A DNA stretch of 64,000 bases from Flavobacterium cupriresistens (lineage in GTDB: Bacteria > Bacteroidota > Bacteroidia > Flavobacteriales > Flavobacteriaceae), in assembly GCF_020911925.1 (NCBI RefSeq), contig NZ_CP087134.1, forward strand, positions 5,394,001 to 5,458,000, given 5' to 3'. The stretch's first letter is position 1; every line of letters starts with the position of its first letter. The notes below the pieces were generated by a model, which was given only the letters and a program-made list of their open reading frames with translations, was not told the origin of the DNA and ran no database searches. The translations under genes were made by a program, and so were the position numbers. Below, one piece after another: positions 1 to 10,200 of the stretch.

Positions 1-364
1 AAAACTGATACATTTTATTTCTGGTATGTTTTTTTGCAGCCAGTTTAAATCGTTCCAAAATCCATTCTCTTCTGCTTTCCGGATTGTCTTGAATACTTTC
101 AAGAATTTTTTTTGCTGTATATTTTTTAAAATCTCTTATTAAATCAGATAATTTACCCTCTTCAGATTGTACGATCATGTGAATGTGATTACTCATAATA
201 ACGTAACCGTATAAAATCATTCCTTTATTTGCAATGCAATAATCTAAAGATTCAATTACAATATCTCTATAACTTTGGCACGTAAAAACATCTATCCAGT
301 CTACAACTGTTGGCGTTATAAAATGTGGAAGTGTTTGATCTCTTATTATGTATCCTTCTTTCAT
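1..364 (-). CDS. REP-associated (Y1/IS200-like) transposase, 3' end cut by window edge
   Basis: Reading from an ATG at 364 leftward gives an open frame of about 121 residues that runs off the window. It starts MKEGYIIRDQTLPHFIT and contains the segment MSNHIHMIV. HIH is the metal-binding HUH pair of Y1 single-strand transposases, and 'GYVIMSNHIHMI' is the family hallmark. The segment that follows (LSDLIRDFKKYTAKKI) fits the helix carrying the family's conserved region. Enzymes of the RAYT group are single-copy domesticated relatives of IS200 TnpA and act on REP-type hairpins. A REP-like hairpin is present at 61690-61754. The catalytic tyrosine is expected downstream of the cut, so intactness cannot be judged. 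Confidence 0.85.
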   Translation of the reverse strand, partial: MKEGYIIRDQTLPHFITPTVVDWIDVFTCQSYRDIVIESLDYCIANKGMILYGYVIMSNHIHMIVQSEEGKLSDLIRDFKKYTAKKILESIQDNPESRREWILERFKLAAKKHTRNKMYQF

Positions 365-448
365 TATTTTTCCAAACAAAAATATAAGATTTAACTTATG
401 TTTAATGTGTTTCTATGAAATAAATAAAAAAAGCCTGGAGACTCTTAA

Positions 449-670
449 GAGATTTATGTTCTTAACAAAAAAAATTGCGCAAAGTCGGAGACATTTGCGC
501 AGCTTTTCAGTAGAACTCTTTGGAGAGCTGGGGTTCACGTTCTCTACGTATATGATGCGCTTATGTGTGAAGAAAAAGACAGAGAACTCGTAGCTCAGAC
601 CATGAACCGCATTATTCTGGAGCATGGTGTGAAAACCAGCGTTAAGGTAGATAATAGTGATTATGATTGA
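449..670 (+). pseudogene. Unidentified gene remnant (C-terminal tail only)
   Basis: A plus-strand frame opens after a TAA at 446-448 and ends at TGA 668-670. It reads like real protein from about 482 onward (for example LWRAGVHVLYVYDAL, then MNRIILEHGVKTSVKV), but there is no convincing start; the first ATG in frame is at 563. An intrinsic terminator follows at 717-747. I read it as the C-terminal end of a larger gene whose front was lost, perhaps when the neighbouring transposase region was rearranged. I do not recognise the family. Confidence 0.4.
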
Positions 671-716
671 ATCTAAGGATATTGTTCATTAGGTCATTAG
701 TAGAGTAATAAAAACC

Positions 717-747
717 AAAAGCCACTACATAATGAAGTGGCTTTTTT
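717..747 (+). terminator. Intrinsic terminator after the remnant
   Basis: GCCACT (721-726) pairs with AGTGGC (736-741) across a 9-nt loop. It is preceded by AAAA and followed by a run of six T, giving an extended A/T-closed stem. The orientation suits transcripts ending the plus-strand remnant. Confidence 0.75.
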
Positions 748-840
748 GTTTGTTTAAGATTGTGGGTGAGAAGTCAGGAGACATTCTCAACAGCAGACAC
801 AAATTTATTCTTTAATAAGAACTCATCGAAGAGCAGGGCT

Positions 841-1284
841 TCATTCGGTAACGACATTATCTGCACATGAAATTTTCTTATCCAACGAAGTTTTATTTAA
901 TCTTATTTTTCTATTTTTTCTGTTCTTTTCTAAAAAAACTAATTCATTATCCCCACGTACTTTAATAAATCTCATCTCTTGCTTCTCATCTTCAAAGTAA
1001 CTGATTAATATCAATTCTCTACCATTTACTAACCATTTTCCAATATGTTCGGAACAATCTAATACATAATAATCTTCTACTCTTTTTCCTCCCAATCTTG
1101 ATTCTGTATGAAGTAAGTAGTTCCCATCTTGGTAAAGAATTAACTGTAAAAAAGTCATACTTTTATTTGTTTGATTAGCACTAACAAATAAATTGTTTTT
1201 GCTTTTATATTGTCCCAAATACATCTCTTGCGAATATAATGAAATAGAGAAAAAGCAAATAAAAAGTTTAAATAGTATGTTCAT
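841..1284 (-). CDS. Small exported protein, candidate immunity protein of the Rhs toxin
   Basis: This 147-residue protein begins MNILFKLFICFFSISLYSQ, a clear Sec signal peptide ending near residue 19, so the mature protein should be outside the cytoplasm. The rest has a beta-rich pattern with short charged turns and I recognise no family. The ATG at 1284 follows the stop of the giant Rhs gene (1286-1288) after one base, so the two are translationally coupled and it is the last gene of the operon. A small unrelated gene directly after a variable Rhs C-terminus is the normal place for a cognate immunity gene. That role is inferred from position only. An exported immunity protein would fit a toxin acting in the periplasm or on the cell surface. 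Confidence 0.75.
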   Translation of the reverse strand: MNILFKLFICFFSISLYSQEMYLGQYKSKNNLFVSANQTNKSMTFLQLILYQDGNYLLHTESRLGGKRVEDYYVLDCSEHIGKWLVNGRELILISYFEDEKQEMRFIKVRGDNELVFLEKNRKNRKIRLNKTSLDKKISCADNVVTE

Positions 1285-1285
1285 G

Positions 1286-4200
1286 TTAATTATTTTTTGG
1301 TAAAATTATCATTGGGATGTCATCAACTTTCCCCTTGCCTCTATAAATAAAATCTTCCATTCTTTTAAAGTAACTTTTTGCGGTTTCTTTAGCTTGTTTA
1401 TCATTTAAGTTACTATCTCCAAAAAAGATTGCCCCTCTCAAAGAGTAATCGTTAGAATAATTGATTCTTATCACAGGTAATCCCATTTCTCTTCTTAAAT
1501 TATTCATAAGTTGGCTTTCAACAGCCCCTGGGTTAATTTCATCTCTATCAAACATTGAATTATCACCTAAACCTTCTAAAATATGTCCCATCCATTCATG
1601 TTCAAATACTCGTCCTATATTATAGGCTCTTAAAGGAACATTCTGATATTTCATTCCTTTTATACCACCATCCTTGCTAAAATCTGCCAAATCTATCCAA
1701 GCATTACCCGAACCCCTGACAGACCCACCTAGCCAAATCCCTCCAGGAGAACCATTGGGAGTATCAATATTATAGCCAAAATGTAATTGCCCAAAACCTT
1801 TTATTGCTTTTGGATTAGATTCCTTTAATGCATCAACAAGTGTTCTTTTTGCTGTTGGTGATACTTGTTCAGATGTGTTTATTTCACCATCGTAATATAA
1901 CATTTCAGTTTTAGAATTATACCCAACTTTTACACCATATTCTGTATTAAACATCTTTTGAACTACATTAGGTACTGAATTTAATAATTTCTTGTCAATA
2001 TCAGTAAATCTAGTTTTTATTGAATCTCCTAACTTATCATTATGGTATATTGGATTATTACTCATACTAGAATATACTGATTCATTTGGATTTCTCTTTG
2101 GGTCTACAGTCAACCATCTTCCAATTCTTGGGTCTAATAATCTAAAGTGGGTAGTATAACTATTACCTTCTCCTTTCACCTCATTATCTTTTTCACTCCC
2201 TTGGTATCCGTATCGATATTCGTTGGTAGAGCCATGTCTTGTTGGGACTTGCATTCCAAAAGGATAGTAATCTGAATAACTAAGAACGTCTGCTTTATAC
2301 TGATCGTGATCAAAAAGACTACGATCTGAAACCACTGAAAGCACATTCCCCAGATGGTTCGCTAATTCGTACTGTTTGTCGCCTACAAAACGGTAAGCCG
2401 TAATGGGTGCTCCGGCCTCGGTGTTTTTACCTTCACCTTGTGCTAAACCTTCGCATACATCTCCAATACCGTTATGGTTCACATCGGCCTGATCGGTATT
2501 GGCGGTTAGTCTGCAATTGTCACATACATCACCGATTCCGTCAAGATCGGTGTCGATCTGGTCAAAGTTAGTTTTATTTTTGCAATTATCACAAACGTCT
2601 CCCACGTTATCCTGATCGGCATCGAGCTGATCGGTATTGATTGTGGTCAGACAGTTGTCGCAAGGGTTCCCTACACCGTCCTGATCTCCGTCTTCCTGAG
2701 CAGGGTTGAAAACCAAGGGACAGTTGTCTTTTTTGTCGACTTTGCCGTCGCCATCCTGGTCTGCGTCTTTAGTACTACAAAATCCTGTGCTGCGTGTGGT
2801 ACCGTTTCTTAGCGTCATCGAAGCTCCTGTTGGCGATAAGGCCAGTCCGGTTCCTTCGTCAAAACTGTATTCGTTGGTTTGCAAGTCTTCGGGCATTTGG
2901 TTGTTGTCAATCTTATAACTAAAATCGCAGATCTCCGCCAGATGGGCATTGTAAACACTCTTGTGTTGCGTGCCCGATCCCCTTCTTTGAGGCTGGTAGT
3001 ACACCACTGTCGAACCACCTAAAGCGTTAGACGGCAAAGCGATCAGAAGCTCCGGAGCGCTTAGTCGTTTTCCTTTTACTTGATCACTTCCATCTGCTTC
3101 GGTAATGACATTAGAAACAGTTGTGGCATATACGTTTCCATTTACCGTTATCTCTACGATATACTGATCCTCTTTGTTTCTAGAAATGATGGCTTTTAAA
3201 TCCCATTCATCTTCGGGAATCGGTGTCGATTTAATTTCATAATTAACCCTGTATCTGTAATTTCTGAAACTAAATTTGTTTTTATCGTGTCTGTGATGCG
3301 CTCTCCTGTAGTCTACCAGGGAAACTGCGGGCAGATACCCATTTTCTGTTTTTTTAACCGTTAGTAAAACCGTATTTAAGTACGACATGGAGCGATCACC
3401 GGGCCAATTGTCACCACTTTTGGAGGCCCCGTGTAAGGCCGCCACCACATTGACAGAATTAACGGCATTGGTCGCATCCATTTTTAAATGTGTTACCAGT
3501 GTGATCGCTTTGGTTCGGGGGATCTCACTATTGAATAAATTAATGGAATTCTCCGGTTTTTCTGTCCAGAACGTTCCGTCGGTTGCGGCATCAAAAAGCA
3601 AACCGTATTGTGCCGGAGGATCAGCTGTAACCGTTGTTGCTTCTGCCACCCGTGCTGCATCGGCAAGCAATTTACTGCTTGCGGCACTTCTGCGAAGAGC
3701 GGCTGTAAGGGCTGTGACACTAATTGATTTTCTGCCTTTCTCGACTCCAAGTCGGCTGCTGCCGTAAATGTCCTGTTCGATCAGATCGTAAGTAATCTGA
3801 TTCGCCGTTTTATTCATTTCATAGGTACTCAACACATTGCCCTGAGCATCGCGCTCGTAGAAAGTGGTGGTGGTTTTGCCCGGAGTGGTCACTATTTTTG
3901 CAATTCTGTTACCCAAACCGTCGTATTCAAAAGCAATTACGGTACCATTGTTTTTTCTAACCGATTTTACTTTGCCATCAACACGCCAATCAATATCAAT
4001 TCCCTCTTGTTTGTCTTTGGTAAGCTGGCCGATCGCATCGTATTCATAATTTTCATAATCCGGATTAGAAGGGTTAAGCTTGTCGTATTGGTTGTCAATG
4101 TCTAATGAGGTATCATTAGGATTTGACGGGTCATTGGAGAATACTCCATTGGCCACAGCATCGTTTACCCTTTTTAACTGATTGGTTCCGGGTTTGTAAT

Positions 4201-7200
4201 GGTACGTCAATTGGTCCATAGCCACCGGCGCCGTACGACCGGCAAGCGGAGCGGTGTTAAAAAGCGATTTCAGGTTACCGTTTCGATCATAGCTGTAAGC
4301 AGCGCTGTAACTGTCTGTCTCTACTGTACCCGTAATCGCTTTAGAAGTCATGCCTTTGATTCTGTTCAGCTGATCGTATTGGTAATAATTGTACTGTGTG
4401 GGTATAGCCGTTTCCATATGGTCGGTTAACGAAGTAACCATTTCTTTTATATTCCCATTGTACAAACTGCTGTTGGCTTTAGCCAGAGCGGGATCGTTGC
4501 TGTAACTGAATATCGCTGCATCTCTGTTGCCCGAGCGGGATTTGTAATCTCCTGTATAATAGTTTAAAGCAAAACCAAAGGCATCACGGGCGACATTTAA
4601 TCCGTCTTTTCCGGCATCGTATGCTGTCCCGATCTTTTCAGAGTTAACGCCTTTTAACCAGCCTTGCAAAGTATAGATATAATCGAGCCCCTGCACCTGT
4701 TTGTCTCCGATTTCAACACGTGCCAAAGGACCGTGATCGTAATACAAATAATTGGCTTCTTTTTCCCAAATCATATCATCTTTACTGGTATACACCTGCT
4801 GAATCCTGTTGTCGGCATCGTATTCATAACGGTGTATGAATTGCTCTTTGGCACTATTAGGCTGATAGGTAACTTTATTGACATTGCCGCTGATCAGATC
4901 GTAATCGTATACTATTTTTTTGGTACTCTTATGCAGCTGAGCTAAATCGCTGTTGTTGCGATGATGCACCAGCTCTTTGACGTTTCCGTGAACGTCATAA
5001 TCATAAAATATACCATTGGTATATCCTGTAACAGGTGATGAAGGAGTCAATGTATCAAAATACAATACCGCCGTCACCCGTTTGTGACTATTGTCTACTC
5101 CGTAAGCGGTAAACCAACTTTGGGAATCCGGCAAGGGATTGTCATAAAGAGTTTTGGTTACCTGCTCGGTGTCATTGGCAATGTTGTACGGATAATTGAC
5201 CGTTTTGTTTACCGCGTCAACGGCAACCGGTATTTTATCGGCATCTTCTAATCTTCCGTTTTCGTTAATTTTTAAGGTCAGCCCTCCTTTTGTATGCAAC
5301 TGTCCGACTTCTGTGATGCGGCCTTGAGCGTCGTATCGGGTATAACTAAACTGTGCCTGTTTTTTTTGTTTTTCATTTTGACTCGCGACGATTCGACCCA
5401 GTTTGTCGTAAGCAAAAAGGGTTTCTCCGCCATCGGGCGTCTGCTGCCAGACTAATTGGTTTAAGGAATTGTAACGGTATTGTGTCTGAAGGCTGTGTGC
5501 CGGAGACACCGCAATGCCATTTACTTTTTCAATATCTGTTCTTTCCGTATCTTGTTTTCTGATGGTATCAATCGCTGCCTCGGAGGCAGGGGTTAATCGG
5601 TGTACTCCTTCGGGTGGCACAGTCTGCACCAGATTACCTGCCTGATCGTAATAATACAGGGTGTATTGGTATTCTTTATCGGCGGTGTTTTGTACCAACT
5701 GTTCTTTTATTCCTTCTAAGGCCGCTTTTAGATAGTTTCTTTTAAAAGCTTCTCTTTTTTGGGCATAAAAAGCATCTGAAACTTGTTGGATATTAATCTG
5801 ATTAATGGCCTTTTTATAAATTTCACAAGGTGTTTTGTTGTCATCTCCCCCGGGTAAATCGATACTAAACGAAGGTACCATAGTGGCCGGCGCACAAATT
5901 TTATGCGTGGATACATACAAGTTGGCAAAATCATTCCAGTTTTGCGTTTCGCCCTGCGGATGGGTTGCCTGCGATTTTATATACGTATCGTACGCCTTTA
6001 TAACATTTGGGGTTTCGGGATTGCCATATTTTAATTTGGTGCTTCCAAATTCCGCAATGGTTAGAAACAACGGATCCTGTGCGGTCTTAATATTAAATTG
6101 AATCAAATAATCTATATACTCTTTGCTGATATACCCAAAATTGGCCTCACAGAAAAAAGTCCCGTTCTCTTTTAATTTTTTCGGAATTTCATAGGTTGGC
6201 ATTTGTGCTTGTAAACGTGTTTTATATTCGTTCCATTGGTCTGCGCATACTACCGGAGCTACTGTCGGAGGAATGCATAAACTGCTGCAAGAAGACAAAC
6301 CTGAGGATGCAGTTGGCGCCGAAGCAAATCCTGCTTCGGTTGTTAACAACTCCGTTCTTCCTGTAACAACGCCATTGGCATCCATAGTGAGTTCCGGGAG
6401 TTCTTTACTTTGAAATTTCATTGATCTTGCTCTTTTTGCTATGCTTGAATTTGAATCTTCAAAAAATCTACATATCTCAAAAGGCGTTCCCAACCATCCC
6501 TCATTTGGCTTTTTTTTATGCCAAACTGTAATACTAAAATAGCCTGTCGAAACAGCACTATTTCCGTTCGTATCAATATACTGAATTTCAATTATACTAT
6601 TATAACTAAAGGGATCATCTTTTAAATCAATGGAGTTAATTTCTTTGATATCCTTTAAAGAAGAATGTGTAATACTAAAATCACCGCTATAGTGATCATC
6701 TCCTAATCCAGAATAAGGAAAATTATTAAACTTCAAACCTATAGAATTGTCATCTAATCCAATAGAATACTCGTCGAATACTACCGGTGCCTCAAAATTT
6801 GTATTATAATATGATAAGATGTTCTTCCAACGTTGCTTTATTTGAGAATTACCTACAAAATTAGACACCGAAGGATTGTCAGATACATACCTGTAAGTCC
6901 CTCGAGGATCTCGAGGATCTCTTCCAATAGTTGATTTAAACGGTCCCATCCACCCCATACTAATCCTATGATTTCCGGGTTTTAAAAAATCATTCAAAAT
7001 ATTCTTTAAACCTTCTTCCATTAGGATTTCATCACTGGTGAAATTCTGGCACGCAACAGTTTTTGGGTAATCATAATTCATAAACTGGCAGAAGCTGGCC
7101 TTATAACCATGAAAAAAGGTCGGGTAAGCCGTATTCCCTATCTTGACATTTTCGGCAACAAACACTTCATTCTGCACATTGGTATAGGTTACCCTTGCAT

Positions 7201-10200
7201 ATTGACCATCGATGAGATCAATTGACTGGATGCTCTTCATGCCTGCCGAAATGGCCGGAAAACTTAAAACAATCTCTGCTTCTTTTTCGTTTGCGCTGTC
7301 CTGGAAAGAAAAGGAAAGCTGAGGATTGCTGAGATCACCATTATTGACAAAATAAAATTTAGACAAACTTATCCTTGGAACTGTAGGGGACTTAGGATAA
7401 GGTTGATGTTGATAGTTGTACTCTAAATACGCCTGAAAATGATTTACCAAGTTGGATTCGGTTACAAAATGACGCATTAAGCTACTAGCCGATGTAGTAG
7501 AGGTATACGCACTGCCACTCGTATTTTTTGCCAGTGCTTCATTAAGTACATTTTTTAAATTTTGCTCATAATCCGATTCAACACCTTCCGCAAGCTCACA
7601 AGCCGTATTCGTATTTCCAGGTCTGTTCGGATCTCCACAAATATCTCCATAGCCATCACCATCAAAATCATTTTCACCGCAAGGTGCACAACAGGCAAAA
7701 TACAAAGCATTGTTTTTACCCGCACTCACCGACCAGTATTCTGCTCTTGCTCTGCCCAAAAGACCGTTGGCTCTTCCGGTAACTACTCTGACCGTATTGC
7801 TCTTGGTGTCTGCAGACAGGCTGCCTATCGATAAGTCTTTAACCGTTTGCATCGGCCTGTCAGTACTTCCTCCGTAGAGTTTCATGCGAACCACATCATT
7901 TACACTTATCGTAAAAATCCTTTGACCGGCCGTTTCCTCATAATTCCATTTTACGATATCTGCGGAATTTATGCCAAAATACGACTTTAAATAAGGATTT
8001 AAATCGGTGTGATTCAGAATCGTTTGCGTTGCTGTTAAGAGATTGCTTTTTTGCAACTGCAGCACAACTTCTTTCAGGCCTGCACCAAACAGGTCTTTTT
8101 TGTTGCACTGGTTGTCGCCAAAAGCAATGACTTCTCCAACACCCGATCCGCCCGAAAAATGGCATTCGCCCACAGCCGCTTTGGTATAACCTTCTACAAT
8201 CACCTCTTCGGGAGTGCTGCAGCCCGTCGTGGTTCCTTTGCGTACGATAGTAGCTAAAATTCTGAATTTAAAAGTTTTACTTCCGCGATCATATGATACA
8301 TAGTGAAAATTTTTGAAACCTGCTACCTCTGCCCACGTCGGAGGAGTCGCTGTTTGACCACAAGGATTTTTATAGTTTGGCTCAACCCCCGCAAATTTTA
8401 ACAAAATTGGGGTGGCAATACTTTGTCCTTGTACTGTAAAATCGATATTTAAATCGGCATTATTTGTCCCTGTAAGAGAGCCATAGATTTTTGGGGAATC
8501 GGCGGCAGTACTTAAATTAAAGTCCGGATGGATCTGAGCCTTAAATATACCGGCAGTTAAATACGGCATACTGTAGGCAAATCTGTTGAGTAATACACCG
8601 TCGGGCTGAATAGTCGGATCTGTTAAACCATTTAAAAAGTTTTCCATGTCCAGCGCCAAAGGGCATTTTCCGGTTTCCAGAAACAAATTGGCTTTGGCTT
8701 TTACCTCGGCAGCGGCCAGTGTTTCGGCATCGGTTAACCCCGAATCATAACTCAGGTCTGCCGGAACAAAGCGTTTTTGTCTGTCGGCATAATACCCAGC
8801 TGTTTCATCTGAACAAATCGGCTCTATACCGTCTGAACCCGAAGGAATTGTTGCTGCGACAGCTAACGTAGTTTCAAGCAAAGCCGGTATTGTAACAGCA
8901 TTATAAGAAACATTGTATTTTTTTAGTAATGTAACATATGAATCGGTATTTTTTGTCTCTCCGATACAACTGCTGTTCCTTTGTGTTTTATTGGCATAGT
9001 GATGCGCAAATACAGTACGGGTTTTTTCTTTAAGCGCGCTGTAATAGGATTTAAAGTTGGCCCATATTCTTTGTTTTAAATAAGGATCAGCCAATCCATT
9101 TATCACAGTCAGCAAATAGCTGTTGCTTCTGTTTAAATCATCCTGATAGGCTGATACAGGTGCAATTCCGTTAGAAAAAGCCGCAAAGAAATAAGCCGTT
9201 TGCAGCATATTCATTTTGACCTCTGTACCTTGAGAATTTTTAAAAGACATTCCGTCAAAATTGCCGCTTATTGTCGAGAAGTTCCCTAAACCTTCTTTCA
9301 TAATAGTTCTTCTCAAACCATATTCGGTTTCCGTTTCGCTGCTCAACTCTTCTTTATAAAAAGGGTCCGTTGTTTCTATGCTATTAATCAGTTTTGCAAT
9401 AATTCCGGTCTGCGAAAAAATAGTGTTGTCCTTAACACCGGTCTCAGTGTCAAAGTATTCCAGGTCTTTTAATTTGTCATCAAACCCATCAGAGCTTTCA
9501 CCGTCAAATTTTAGCTCGCAAATGGCTGTATTGTACAGATAATATTGATATTCCGGATGATAAGGCAACAGCGCTTTTGCCCATCCTGATTGCCATGCCT
9601 TCAGAAAATCGGCTACACTGCCCAAATACTGAGGCTCTGTCAAACGAATAGATTCATCATCATTTGCGGGATCATCTACGGTAGGATCAGGCTCATTTTC
9701 ATCAAAATGACGTAAAGTTGGTGAATAGGTACCGTCTTCCTTTTTCACAACGGTTATTTTAGAAATCTGCCCGTCTTCATCTTTATAGGAACCTCCAACA
9801 GGGTATCTCCAATTGTATTTTGAAACTTTTTTTACTATATCGGCATTAGGATTATTAGGATCTTCTTCCGTGGTATTCTTGTAACCTCCAAACAACAGCT
9901 GGTTGTTTTCGTTAAAAACACTTAAAATAGCACCATCGGTTTCCGGCTGCGCTTCCGCTTCACCTTCCGGAGTTTCTCTCTCAAGACCTGAAACAGCGCC
10001 ATATTGTCCGCCCGGACTGACATCTTTCAATAGCAATTGTTCGTTCATGCTGCAAAGCCCTATCGGTTCTTTGCATAACGCTCTGCAATTTTCAATTAAA
10101 ACTCTGAATTCTGTTTTAAAGTGTCTGGTATAACTCACTATTTCCTCAGGCGTAAGCTCATCAGCAGGAAAGTTATAGGCAATATATCGTGCTTCGGCCA

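Noticed and set aside
348..593. Plus-strand open frame of 81 codons
   Set aside because: It overlaps the transposase start on the other strand and has no protein character; the real coding signal here is in another frame (449-670).
3387..3767. 126-codon plus-strand frame within the Rhs gene
   Set aside because: It is a shadow of the Rhs coding frame; no start signal or family, and it lies fully inside a conserved gene.
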